Part shown: in pieces, positions 1 to 7,154 of the stretch
How positions within the stretch are numbered: position 1 is the first letter of the stretch
Layout: each line of letters begins with the position of its first letter
Assembly (NCBI GenBank): GCA_021737245.1
Contig: JAIPEI010000108.1
Location: 1 to 9,450, forward strand
Reading direction: 5' to 3'
DNA from: Deltaproteobacteria bacterium
GTDB taxonomy: Bacteria > Desulfobacterota > DSM-4660 > Desulfatiglandales > HGW-15
Length of the DNA: 9,450 bases
Position numbers and translations under genes: made by a program
The notes under the pieces: generated by a model
Seen by the model: only the letters and a program-made list of their open reading frames with translations
The model's database searches: none
Told to the model about the DNA's origin: nothing

Positions 1-1
1 C

Positions 2-1909
2 CTGGCGGCCCTCCTGTTCGAGCAGGACCCGTCTCTCGACCCGGAGGCCGAGGCCGAGCGCTACGTGGATCCGGAAAAGGAGGTTGCATCCACTGCGGAG
101 GCCCTTGCCGGGGCCCGCGACATCGTGGCCGAGTGGGTGAACGAGAGCCCGGAGGCGCGCGAGCGCATGCGAAAGCTCTTTGCCGCGGAGGGTCTCTTTT
201 GCGTGAAGGTGGTGCCGGGCATGGAGGAGCAGGGCGCCAAGTACCGGGACTACTTCGACCTCGAGGAGCCCGTGGCCAAGGCCCCTTCCCACCGGATCCT
301 GGCCATGCGCAGGGGGGCCCGGGAAGGGATCCTGGACCTTCGGGTCACCCCGCCCGAGGAACGGGCCCTGTCGATCCTCGAGGAGATGTTCGTCCGGGGG
401 GAGGGGCCGGCATCCCGGCAGGTGCTGGAGGCCGTGCAGGACGGGTACCGCCGGCTGCTGTCCCACGCCATGGAGACGGAGACCCGGGTGGAGACCAAAA
501 AGCAGGCGGACGATGCGGCCATCCGGGTGTTCGCGGGAAACCTCCGGGAGCTCCTGCTCTCCCCCCCGCTGGGCCCGAAGCGCGTGCTGGCTGTGGACCC
601 GGGCATCCGGACCGGGTGCAAGGCGGCCTGCCTGGACCGGCAGGGAGCACTGCTGGCCGTGGAGACCGTCTATCTGTTCGGGTCCGAGGCCCGGAAGGTC
701 GAGGCGGCCGATCTGTTGACCGGTCTTTGCCGGCGTCACGAGGTGGAGGCGGTGGCCGTGGGGAACGGGACCGGCGGTCGCGAGACCGAGGCCTTCATCC
801 GCGGGCTGGATTTGCCCGATTCCCCGCCGGTGGTCCTGGTGAACGAGAGCGGGGCGTCGATCTACTCGGCATCCGAGGCGGCCCGCAGGGAGTTCCCCGA
901 CCTGGACCTCACCTACCGGGGGGCGGTTTCCATCGGAAGGCGGCTCATGGACCCCCTGGCCGAGCTCGTGAAGATCGATCCCAAGTCCATCGGGGTGGGG
1001 CAGTACCAGCACGACGTAAACCAGGCCGCGCTCAAACGGAGCCTCGACGACGTGGTTGTGAGCTGCGTGAACGCCGTGGGCGTGGAGGTGAACACGGCCA
1101 GCGAGCAGCTCCTCTCTTACGTGTCGGGTCTGGGCCCCCAGCTCGCTGCGAACATCGTGATCCGTCGCGGGGAAAAAGGCCGGTTCCGTTCAAGGAAGCA
1201 GCTCAAGGAGGTGAGCCGGCTCGGTCCCAAGGCGTTCGAGCAGGCGGCCGGGTTCCTGAGGATTCGAGACGGCGAGAATCCCTTGGACGGGAGCGCGGTC
1301 CACCCGGAATCCTACAGCGTGGTGGAGGCCATGGCCCGCGACCTGGACTGCTCGGTCCGGGACCTGATGAAACGGGAGGACCTCAGAAAACGAATCCGGC
1401 CGGCGGACTACGTCAGCGAGTCGGTGGGGCTCCCCACGCTGACGGACATCCTCGAGGAGTTGGCCAAGCCCGGCCGGGATCCCCGCGAGAAGCTCGAGGC
1501 CGTGGCCTTTGCCGAGGGGATCCGGGAGATCGGGGATCTGGCCGCGGGCATGACCCTCCCCGGTGTGGTGACCAACGTGACCGCGTTCGGCGCGTTCGTG
1601 GACGTGGGCGTTCACCAGGACGGGCTCGTCCACGTGAGCGAGCTGGCCGACCGGTTCGTCAAGGACCCCGCCGAGCTGGTCCGGGTCAACCAGCGGGTCA
1701 CGGTGCGGGTTCTGGACGTGGATTTGAACCGAAACCGGATCTCGCTCTCCATGCGATCCGGGGGGGTGCGGAAAAAGCCCGTGAAACAGTCCGGTTCGGG
1801 AAAGAAGCCGGCGCTGAAGCCGAAGGAGGGCCGTCCGCAAAAGAAGAAGGACCGGAGACCCGGGGGGTTCAACAACCCCTTTGCCGACCTGCTGTCCGAG
1901 AAGGAATGA
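2..1909 (+). CDS. tex: Tex family transcription accessory / S1 RNA-binding protein (5' end outside window)
   Basis: The reading frame is open from the left edge (codons from position 2) to the TGA at 1907-1909, giving 635 visible residues; Tex proteins are usually about 720-780 residues, so roughly the first 100-150 are missing and the true start is not visible. Domains in order: the helical Tex core with the EEQGAKYRDYFD and PSHRILAMRRG motifs (nt 227-312); a YqgF/RNase H-like domain opening with RVLAVDPGIRTG (nt 581-616); tandem helix-hairpin-helix segments around SYVSGLGPQLAANIV and VSRLGPKAFEQAAGFL (nt 1118-1260); and an S1 domain from PGVVTNVTAFGAFVDVG to NRISLSMR (nt 1558-1757). A lysine-rich tail follows and ends in NPFADLLSEKE. 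Family knowledge: Tex is a cytoplasmic nucleic-acid-binding factor related to eukaryotic Spt6 and linked to transcription and RNA metabolism; its exact role is unsettled. No terminator with a U-tract directly follows the stop. Confidence 0.95.
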   Translation: MAALLFEQDPSLDPEAEAERYVDPEKEVASTAEALAGARDIVAEWVNESPEARERMRKLFAAEGLFCVKVVPGMEEQGAKYRDYFDLEEPVAKAPSHRILAMRRGAREGILDLRVTPPEERALSILEEMFVRGEGPASRQVLEAVQDGYRRLLSHAMETETRVETKKQADDAAIRVFAGNLRELLLSPPLGPKRVLAVDPGIRTGCKAACLDRQGALLAVETVYLFGSEARKVEAADLLTGLCRRHEVEAVAVGNGTGGRETEAFIRGLDLPDSPPVVLVNESGASIYSASEAARREFPDLDLTYRGAVSIGRRLMDPLAELVKIDPKSIGVGQYQHDVNQAALKRSLDDVVVSCVNAVGVEVNTASEQLLSYVSGLGPQLAANIVIRRGEKGRFRSRKQLKEVSRLGPKAFEQAAGFLRIRDGENPLDGSAVHPESYSVVEAMARDLDCSVRDLMKREDLRKRIRPADYVSESVGLPTLTDILEELAKPGRDPREKLEAVAFAEGIREIGDLAAGMTLPGVVTNVTAFGAFVDVGVHQDGLVHVSELADRFVKDPAELVRVNQRVTVRVLDVDLNRNRISLSMRSGGVRKKPVKQSGSGKKPALKPKEGRPQKKKDRRPGGFNNPFADLLSEKE

Positions 1910-1922
1910 CCGGAATTATCCC

Positions 1923-2038
1923 CAAACTTGATGCCGTCGCAAAAAGCCATTAAGTAAGAGATCCGCCCCTGTCATTTCAACAGGTTAAAGCGTTACCAGC
2001 GGCGGATGAGCGGGTTTTTGCGAATCCGTCAAACTTGA
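1923..2038. repeat. Compound inverted repeat, MITE/REP-like element
   Basis: Outer arms at 1928-1948 and 2012-2032 are imperfect inverted repeats (16 of 21 positions pair). They include an exact nine-base match, TCGCAAAAA (1937-1945) against TTTTTGCGA (2015-2023). Inside lies a second inverted pair, ATCCGCC (1961-1967) with GGCGGAT (2001-2007), and a small CCTG/CAGG hairpin (1968-1971, 1981-1984). The 9-mer CAAACTTGA occurs in direct orientation at both ends (1923-1931 and 2030-2038), which could be a target-site duplication or simply part of the element. It encodes no protein. It lies between the convergent ends of tex and the aconitase gene. From general knowledge, short dispersed palindromes carrying a TTGATG...CGCAAAAAG-type end are common in Desulfobacterota genomes. 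Membership of such a family is inferred. Confidence 0.55.
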
Positions 2039-2069
2039 AACCGCATTGTGCCTGCGACGAAAGGTTTTC

Positions 2070-2103
2070 CTCAACAGCCGACAGCTTATCAGCTCAACAG
2101 CCG
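2070..2103. repeat. Short 11-bp direct repeat downstream of aconitase
   Basis: CTCAACAGCCG occurs at 2070-2080 and again at 2093-2103, a period of 23 bases, with AGCTTATCAGCT between the copies. It sits just beyond the aconitase stop codon. No T-run suited to an intrinsic terminator is seen on the minus strand here. The function is unknown and the repeat may be chance or the edge of a decayed repeat. Confidence 0.35.
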
Positions 2104-2105
2104 CT

Positions 2106-4361
2106 CTACGCGTCTTTCCGCTCCCGCACCGTGTTGAGGGCCGAGCCGGCCATGAGCCATCCGATCTGCTCGCGGGTGAGGGTGTGGGTGAAGGGTATGG
2201 AGCAGGTGGTTTCGTCCGGTCGTCGGACCGAGGCGGTGACGGGCCCGCCTGGCACGAGCTCGGAGAGGGGCGGAAAGCTCATCCGATCCTCTGCCTGGAT
2301 GCGATCGTAATCGCCGGGGTCCTCGAAGGTCAGGGGAAGGATGCCCTGCTTCTTCAGGTTGGCCTCGTGGATCCGGGCGAAGGACCGGGACGCCACCACC
2401 AGGACGCCTAGGAACCGCGGGCTCATGGCCGCGTGCTCCCGGCTCGAGCCCTCACCGTAGTTCTCGTCGCCCAGGATGACCGAGCCGCCGGAGCGGCTCC
2501 GGTAGTCCCTGGCCAGCTCGTGAAACGGCACGCCGGTCTCCCCGGTGAAGACGTTGGCGCCCCGGCCGGTCTCGCCCGTGAAAGCATTCACCGCGCCCTG
2601 GAGCAGGTTCCGGGAGATGTTCGTCAAATGCCCGCGATACCGGAGCCAGGCGCCTCCCGGCGAGATGTGGTCCGTGGTGGTCTTGCCCCGGGTCTTGACG
2701 AGCACGGGAAGATCCTCGTAGGGCCGGCCGTCCCAAGGAGGAAAAGGCTCCAGGAACTCCAGCCGCTCCGATCCTTCGGGGATCCGGATTTCCACGTCGG
2801 ACCCGTCCTCCGGGGGAGGCACATAGGCCTCTCTGGACTGGACCAGGCCGCCCGGGGGGAGGGAGGGGGGAAAGGGGGGGGCGAGCCGGAACGGCTCCCC
2901 GTCCGCTCCCTCGAGCGTGTCGGTTTCGGGGTCGAAGCCGGGATCACCGCTGAGGGCGAGCGCCGCGGCCGGTCCGGGAGAGGTCAAAAAGGCCCGGGTC
3001 TCCGGGTTGGCGTCGTTCCGCCCCCGGAAGTTCCGGTTGAAGGTGGTGAACAGGCAGTTGGGCACACCTTCGGGGACGTCCATCCGGTCCCACTGACCGA
3101 TGCAGGGCCCGCAGGAGGCCGTGAGCACGGTCGCGCCCGCATTCAGCAGGGTCTGGAGGACGCTGTCCCGGCGGATGGTTTCGTACACCTGCCGGGATCC
3201 CGGAGAGAGCAGGAACGGCACCCGGGCCCCGAGGCCGTGGGCCGCCCCCTGCTCCAGGACCTGGGCCGCTGCGCACAGATCCGCGTAGGAGCTGTTCGTA
3301 CAGGATCCGAGGAGCACGGCCGACACGGTGTCGGGCCATCCCTCGGACGACACGGTCCTCCGGAAGTCGCGTGTGCTCGTTACCCGATCCGGGCTGAACG
3401 GTCCGGCGTGGGCCGGCCGGATTTCTCCCAGGTCCAGGTCGATCAGCTCGTCGAAAACGGTTTCCGGGGCCTCGATGCAGTCCGGGTCCTGGGCGAGCAC
3501 GTCCTGAAAAGAGCGGGCCCGGTCCGCGTCCTCCGCCCGGCCCACGTTTTTCAGGTAGGCGTCCATGGACTCATCGTAGACAAAGACCGAGGAGGTGGCG
3601 CCGAGCTCGGCCCCCATGTTGGTGATGGTGGCCTTCTCAGCGGCGGTGAGGCTTTCCGCGCCTTTGCCGAAGTACTCGAAGAGCCTTCCGGTGCCGCCTT
3701 TCACCGTCAGGCGGCGTAGCATCTCGAGGATCACGTCCTTGGCCGACGCCCAGCCTTTGAGGCTTCCGCTCAACCGGACACCCACGAGGATCGGCGCGGT
3801 GGTTTCCCAGGGGAGACCGGCCATGACCTCGGCCGCGTCCGCGCCTCCCACGCCGATGGCGATCATGCCCAGGCCGCCCGCATTGGGGGTGTGGGAGTCC
3901 GTACCGATCATGAGGCCGCCTGGAACGGCGTAGTTCTCCAGCAGGACCTGGTGGATGATCCCGGAGCCCGGCCCCCAGAACCCGATGCCGAACCGGGCCG
4001 CGGCGCTCGCGAGAAACTCGTACACCTCGCGGTTTGCGATGAGGGCCGCCTTCAGGTCCGCCTCTTCTCCCCGTGCGGCGCGCAGCAAGTGATCGCAGTG
4101 GATCGTGGCGGGCACGCCGGTTTGTTCGCGCCCGGCCTGCATGAACTGGAGCATGGCCATTTGAGCCGTGGCGTCCTGCATGGCCACACGGTCGGGAAGG
4201 AGACGGATGGGGTCGCGACCCCGCTCCGGAACGCCGGCGCTTTCCGCATCGACCTGGTGCAGGTACAGGATCTTTTCCGTGTAGGAGAGACCTCGGCCGA
4301 GCCGCCTCCGCTTTCGGTCCAGGACGTCTCCGGCACGTTCTCGAGTGAACGGGGGGTTCAT
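2106..4361 (-). CDS. acn: Aconitate hydratase, mitochondrial-type
   Basis: A 751-residue cytoplasmic [4Fe-4S] enzyme that interconverts citrate and isocitrate through cis-aconitate in the TCA cycle. The three cluster cysteines are visible: Cys354 in GSCTNSS, and Cys417 and Cys420 in SCGPCIGQW. All three are offset by four from Cys358/421/424 of pig mitochondrial aconitase. The C-terminal swivel domain carries YGEGSSREHAA with Ser639-Ser640 in the place of the catalytic serine, and FTTFNRNFRGR gives substrate-binding arginines. The N-terminal part, with VAMQDATAQMAMLQFM, ATIHCDHLL, GSGIIHQ and GTDSHTPN, matches the mitochondrial-type class rather than the ~890-residue AcnA or the AcnB class. 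The start at 4361 is chosen because a GGAG lies eight bases upstream and homology begins soon after; the frame stays open 127 codons further upstream, but that part is low-complexity Arg/Pro/Gly sequence antisense or out of frame to real features. It follows the SCP-2 gene on the same strand after 173 bp. Confidence 0.95.
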   Translation of the reverse strand: MNPPFTRERAGDVLDRKRRRLGRGLSYTEKILYLHQVDAESAGVPERGRDPIRLLPDRVAMQDATAQMAMLQFMQAGREQTGVPATIHCDHLLRAARGEEADLKAALIANREVYEFLASAAARFGIGFWGPGSGIIHQVLLENYAVPGGLMIGTDSHTPNAGGLGMIAIGVGGADAAEVMAGLPWETTAPILVGVRLSGSLKGWASAKDVILEMLRRLTVKGGTGRLFEYFGKGAESLTAAEKATITNMGAELGATSSVFVYDESMDAYLKNVGRAEDADRARSFQDVLAQDPDCIEAPETVFDELIDLDLGEIRPAHAGPFSPDRVTSTRDFRRTVSSEGWPDTVSAVLLGSCTNSSYADLCAAAQVLEQGAAHGLGARVPFLLSPGSRQVYETIRRDSVLQTLLNAGATVLTASCGPCIGQWDRMDVPEGVPNCLFTTFNRNFRGRNDANPETRAFLTSPGPAAALALSGDPGFDPETDTLEGADGEPFRLAPPFPPSLPPGGLVQSREAYVPPPEDGSDVEIRIPEGSERLEFLEPFPPWDGRPYEDLPVLVKTRGKTTTDHISPGGAWLRYRGHLTNISRNLLQGAVNAFTGETGRGANVFTGETGVPFHELARDYRSRSGGSVILGDENYGEGSSREHAAMSPRFLGVLVVASRSFARIHEANLKKQGILPLTFEDPGDYDRIQAEDRMSFPPLSELVPGGPVTASVRRPDETTCSIPFTHTLTREQIGWLMAGSALNTVRERKDA

Positions 4362-4386
4362 GGGCGGCTCTCCGTGTCGGGCAGGC

Positions 4387-4419
4387 AAAAGGCCCCGGGT
4401 CCGCGCACCGGAGCCCGGG
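4387..4419 (-). terminator. Terminator-like GC hairpin upstream of acn (SCP-2 terminator or acn attenuator)
   Basis: Read on the minus strand, CCCGGG-C-TCCG (4419-4409) pairs with CGGA-CCCGGG (4403-4394) around a five-base loop. This makes a 10-bp GC-rich stem with one bulged C. After three further bases comes TTTT (4390-4387). It ends 26 bases before the aconitase ATG, so it could end SCP-2 transcripts only if acn has a start site extremely close to its ATG; an attenuator or partial terminator between the two genes fits better. The U-run is short and not adjacent to the stem, so termination may be weak. Confidence 0.4.
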
Positions 4420-4474
4420 ATCCCCGGCCTCCGGAATCCAGCCCCGAGCGGGCCTTCACGCGCAGGAGCCCGGG
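4402..4474. repeat. Duplicated hairpin arm in the SCP-2/acn gap
   Basis: GGAGCCCGGG occurs exactly at 4410-4419 and 4465-4474. Each copy is preceded by CGCGCA, directly in one copy and with two extra bases in the other. On the transcribed minus strand both copies read CCCGGGCTCC. Both could therefore pair with the single downstream partner at 4394-4403. The upstream copy also closes a second hairpin, GCCCCG (4441-4446) with CGGGGC (4471-4476). Alternative pairing is possible, but in such GC-rich sequence it may be incidental. Confidence 0.4.
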
Positions 4475-4534
4475 GCTCTTGCGGCGGTACATGAGCGGGC
4501 TGTCCAGCCCGGCGGCCGGGTTCCATAGAAGGAG

Positions 4535-4861
4535 TCAGAACGGGAAGATGTCGTAAATTCTCTGGGCGAGCATGAGGTCGCCGCTCACCTTGAGCTTTCC
4601 CGTCATGAACGCCTGGACGCCGTTGAGCCGGCGGTTCACCAGCGCCAGCCAGTTCTCCGCGGACATGGCGATGGTCACGCGGGGGCTGTCGTGGGTGCCC
4701 TCGCTGACGGAGCAGGCGTCGTCCCGGACGGTGACGTGCCACTCACCGCCCTCCTCTCCGTGAATGTCGAACTGAAAAACCGCGTCCAGGCCCCGGGCTG
4801 CACCGGCGTTGAAGAGCTCGGGCATCCTGGAGAACACGTCATGAGCATTGGAGAAAGCCAT
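4535..4861 (-). CDS. SCP-2 sterol-transfer family (lipid-binding) protein
   Basis: A 108-residue single-domain protein matching the SCP-2 fold over nearly its whole length. It has the FQFDIHGEEGG-EWHVTV beta-strand region (about residues 29-45), then SVSEGTHDSPRVTIAMSAENWLALV and the hallmark C-terminal segment MTGKLKVSGDLMLAQRI. There is no signal peptide or membrane segment, so it should be cytoplasmic. SCP-2 domains form a hydrophobic cavity that binds fatty acyl-CoA or other lipids; small stand-alone bacterial versions have no settled substrate. The ATG at 4861 follows AAAGGAG with an 11-base gap, slightly long but the best choice. The gene is upstream of acn on the same strand, so the two may be co-transcribed, although a terminator-like hairpin intervenes. 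A role in acyl-CoA metabolism feeding the TCA cycle is conceivable but unproven. Confidence 0.88.
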   Translation of the reverse strand: MAFSNAHDVFSRMPELFNAGAARGLDAVFQFDIHGEEGGEWHVTVRDDACSVSEGTHDSPRVTIAMSAENWLALVNRRLNGVQAFMTGKLKVSGDLMLAQRIYDIFPF

Positions 4862-5193
4862 AAGGCATCGATCTCCTTTCAGGGATCTCTGAAACCGCTG
4901 TGCTCGAGGCGACAGCCGCAGCCCGCTCAGCCGCCGCAGGATACGCTTTGTCCTGTCGAAACGGCAGGTGCGGATCTCTTGCTTCCACGGCGTCTTACGG
5001 CGGTATCAAGCTCCTGTCTACTTCAGGTTCGACAGCGGATCAATCGAAAATGTTTGTCCTTGAACGCGGGTCTGCTTCCTGTTAAAAATAAAACAATCAC
5101 GTTTGAACGGGAAAATCAACCGGGCGCAGCGCGTTTTCGGGAGCCTTTCCGCCGGGATCCCTGCTCCCGACTCACAGGATCAAAGGACGCACC
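4862..5193. other. 332-bp divergent intergenic region
   Basis: This lies between the start of the SCP-2 gene (minus) and the YkgJ-type gene (plus). It holds no convincing coding sequence: the short open frames have no ribosome binding site and no recognisable product. The right third (about 5035-5125) is clearly richer in A+T than its neighbours and holds the promoter candidate described separately. A weak hairpin, CCTGT (4952-4956) with GCAGG (4964-4968), lies on the left. I could not identify a convincing -35/-10 pair for the minus-strand gene. Confidence 0.6.
5060..5088 (+). promoter_or_regulatory. Candidate sigma70-type promoter for the YkgJ-family gene
   Basis: TTGAAC (5060-5065) is followed by a 17-base spacer and TAAAAA (5083-5088) in a local AT-rich stretch, about 105 bp upstream of the start codon. 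The -35 matches consensus well and the -10 is weak. Confidence 0.35.
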
Positions 5194-5940
5194 ATGTTCA
5201 CCCGGCACCTCCCGGTGAGCGAAGCCGGGCTCGGCCCGGGAGACACGTTTTCGTTCTCATGCCACAGCGGCCTGGCCTGCTTCAACTCCTGCTGCCGGAA
5301 CAAGCAGCTGCCCCTGACCCCCTACGATGTGCTCAGGCTGAAGCAGGGGCTGGGACTCTCCTCGGATGCGTTCCTTGCCGCGTATACCCTCTACTGGACC
5401 GATTCGGAGACCGGTTTCCCTTCGATCTGCCTCCGCATGGAGGAGGCCCCGGATCGGGCCTGCCCGTTTGTTTCGCCCGGGGGATGCCGCGTGTACGATG
5501 ACCGCCCCACGGCGTGCCGGCTTTATCCCCTGGGGCGTGCGGCGGGCGGGCAGGCAGGCGCCCCGGGTCGGGCATTTGCCTTTCTCATGAGCACGCCGGG
5601 CTGCCTCGGGAGAGGGGAGGAGCAGGTTTGGACCGTGGAGGACTGGATGGAGAGTCAGGGTCTGGGTCCCTACGTGCGCATGAACGACAGGATGCTGGAG
5701 GTCGTGTCTCAGCCCCGCCGCCGTGCTGGAAAGCCGCTGGACGAGGGCGGGGTCCAAAAGGTGATCGTGGCCTGCTACAACCTGGACGTGTTTCGGAGGT
5801 TCGTGTTCGAAACGGCCTTCGCCGATGTCGCCGGACTGGACGAGGCCGCCCGGGAGCGGTTGGCCTCTGATGATACGGCCCTGCTGGAGCTGGGCATGGC
5901 ATACCTTCGACGGGTGCTCTATGCGCAGGATGCAGGGTGA
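5194..5940 (+). CDS. YkgJ family cysteine-cluster protein
   Basis: A 248-residue protein with a cysteine cluster near its N-terminus: FSFSCHSGLACFNSCC, giving Cys23-x5-Cys29-x3-Cys33-Cys34. It is followed by LTPYDVLRLKQGLGL and then a second group, CPF...GGCRVYDDRPTACRLYPLG. This is the pattern of the YkgJ/CxxCxxCC family (Pfam PF03692), thought to bind zinc or an iron-sulfur cluster; the biochemical function is not established. There is no signal peptide. The ATG at 5194 follows AAAGGA at a six-base distance, and homology begins within the first 20 residues. The C-terminal 90 residues (from about VQKVIVACYNLDVFRRF) are helical and cysteine-poor apart from one Cys. It precedes a peptidyl-prolyl isomerase gene by 143 bp on the same strand; no terminator with a U-tract separates them, so read-through is possible. 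Confidence 0.85.
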   Translation: MFTRHLPVSEAGLGPGDTFSFSCHSGLACFNSCCRNKQLPLTPYDVLRLKQGLGLSSDAFLAAYTLYWTDSETGFPSICLRMEEAPDRACPFVSPGGCRVYDDRPTACRLYPLGRAAGGQAGAPGRAFAFLMSTPGCLGRGEEQVWTVEDWMESQGLGPYVRMNDRMLEVVSQPRRRAGKPLDEGGVQKVIVACYNLDVFRRFVFETAFADVAGLDEAARERLASDDTALLELGMAYLRRVLYAQDAG

Positions 5941-6083
5941 GAATCGTTTTCATGCGGCGCGGCCCCGTTTTCGGGAGCCGGGCCGGAGAGTCGAACCTCA
6001 AAAGACGGGATTCCAATGAATCGAAAGGGAGCGGGCGCGCCCGGTCCCCGAAGATCTCATTTGTGTCACGAAAGGAGCATGGT

Positions 6084-7091
6084 ATGCATTTTCACAGGAG
6101 AACATGGATTTCGACGGCCCTGGCGGCCCTGGTCTTCTGCTTCCTCCACGGGTCTGTAACGGCCCAGGAAGGCGCGCCGTCCCCGGAGGAAGACGTCATC
6201 GCCGTGGTGAACGGCGAGACGATTTCCAAGGGACAGGTGGACCGTGAGCTGAGCGGCTACCAGCAGAAGATGATGAGGGAGGGCAAGTCCCTAACCCCGG
6301 AAAGCCTCGTGGGCGTGAGGGAGCAGATCATCGAGAGCCTGGTCGATCGGGCGCTTCTTCACCAGGCGAGCGTGAAAGAGGGCGTCAGCGTAAGCGCGGA
6401 GGATGTTCAGGAAGAGTGGAACAAGATTCGCGAGCGTTTTACGTCCGAAGAGGCCTTCCAGACCGCCCTGAAGCGCATGGGCATGACCGAGCAGGACGTC
6501 AGGGAGGAGATTGAACGGGGTGAGGCGGTCCAGAAGTTCATCCGCCAGCGTTTCGGGAAGAGCGCCGAGATCTCCGAGGAGGAGGCCCGGACGTTCTACG
6601 ACAGCCACCCCGAGGCCTTTGTGCGGCCCGAGCAGGTCCATGCCCGGCACATCCTCATCCGTCCCGATCCAGAGGGCGGCGAGGCGACGGACAAAGACGC
6701 CGTGAAGAAGCTCCAGGAGATCCGCAAGGAGGCGGAGAGCGGAGAAGACTTCGCCGAGCTGGCAAAGGAGCACTCCCAAGGTCCCAGCAGCGAGCGGGGC
6801 GGCGATCTCGGCTACTTTCCCAGGGGCAAGATGGCCAAGCCGTTCGAGGACGCCGCTTTCGCATTGAAGCCCGGCGATATGAGCGACGTGGTAAAGACCC
6901 GGTTCGGGTATCACCTCATCAAGCTCGAGGACCGGAAACCCGAAGGGACGGTTCCGTTCGAAGAGGTCCAGGACGCTGTGCAGAACTACCTCGGAACCGA
7001 GGCGGTCAAAGAGGCCGTCCAGAGCTATGTGAAGCAGCTCCGGCAGGAGGCCGTGATCCAGAGGCCGGAAGCGGACGAAAAGAGCGGTTGA
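6084..7091 (+). CDS. Exported parvulin-type peptidyl-prolyl cis-trans isomerase (SurA/PpiC-like)
   Basis: A 335-residue protein. Residues 1-27 form a Sec signal peptide: a basic N-region (HFHRR), the hydrophobic stretch STALAALVFCFL, and a probable cleavage after SVTAQ or nearby. The mature protein starts with a SurA_N-like chaperone region, VIAVVNGETISKGQVDREL and the helices that follow (about residues 36-165). A parvulin rotamase domain follows from VHARHILI (residue 185) through DFAELAKEHSQGPSSERGGDLGYF (written here only as family motif) to FGYHLIKLEDRK (about 286). A helical C-terminal segment closes the chain. It likely acts in the periplasm, helping exported or outer-membrane proteins fold. 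The start at 6084 is preferred over in-frame codons upstream because AAAGGAG (6071-6077) lies six bases before it and the signal peptide begins there. The terminator at 7122-7147 ends the unit. Confidence 0.9.
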   Translation: MHFHRRTWISTALAALVFCFLHGSVTAQEGAPSPEEDVIAVVNGETISKGQVDRELSGYQQKMMREGKSLTPESLVGVREQIIESLVDRALLHQASVKEGVSVSAEDVQEEWNKIRERFTSEEAFQTALKRMGMTEQDVREEIERGEAVQKFIRQRFGKSAEISEEEARTFYDSHPEAFVRPEQVHARHILIRPDPEGGEATDKDAVKKLQEIRKEAESGEDFAELAKEHSQGPSSERGGDLGYFPRGKMAKPFEDAAFALKPGDMSDVVKTRFGYHLIKLEDRKPEGTVPFEEVQDAVQNYLGTEAVKEAVQSYVKQLRQEAVIQRPEADEKSG

Positions 7092-7121
7092 GCCGGCAGC
7101 CGCCGGTTTCGGACGGTGGAG

Positions 7122-7147
7122 GCCCCTCTCGACCGGAGAGGGGCTTT
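7122..7147 (+). terminator. Rho-independent terminator after the PPIase gene
   Basis: A perfect nine-base-pair stem, GCCCCTCTC (7122-7130) with GAGAGGGGC (7136-7144), encloses a five-base loop and is followed by TTT and a C-rich stretch. The U-tract is short but the stem is strong. It lies between the convergent PPIase and hldD genes. On the minus strand no T-run follows the stem, so it should act mainly on plus-strand transcripts. Confidence 0.7.
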
Positions 7148-7154
7148 CCCCGCC

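Noticed and set aside
133..1953. A 606-codon open frame overlapping tex in another frame
   Set aside because: Gly/Arg-rich shadow translation. The tex frame carries all family motifs.
2433..3719. A 428-codon open frame on the plus strand
   Set aside because: It lies antisense to the aconitase gene, has Gly/Arg/Pro-rich composition and no recognisable domain. Long antisense frames are expected in GC-rich genes.
4362..4742. A 127-residue N-terminal extension of aconitase
   Set aside because: The extra residues are Arg/Pro/Gly-rich without similarity to aconitase, run through the SCP-2 gene in another frame, and the ATG at 4361 has a good ribosome binding site.
5132..5979. A 14-bp direct repeat, CGTTTTCGGGAGCC, at 5132-5145 and 5966-5979 flanking the YkgJ-type gene
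   Set aside because: One match of this length is not surprising in 9.4 kb of biased composition, and no inverted ends or other mobile-element signs accompany it.
5937..6083. An earlier start for the peptidyl-prolyl isomerase
   Set aside because: It would bury the signal peptide 49 residues inside the protein, and the ATG at 6084 has AAAGGAG at an ideal distance.
5941..6083. A tRNA or terminator between the YkgJ-type and PPIase genes, suggested by GAGTCGAACCT and GGCCC/GGGCC
   Set aside because: No cloverleaf can be built around the GTCGAACC-like stretch, and the short GC hairpin has no following T-run.
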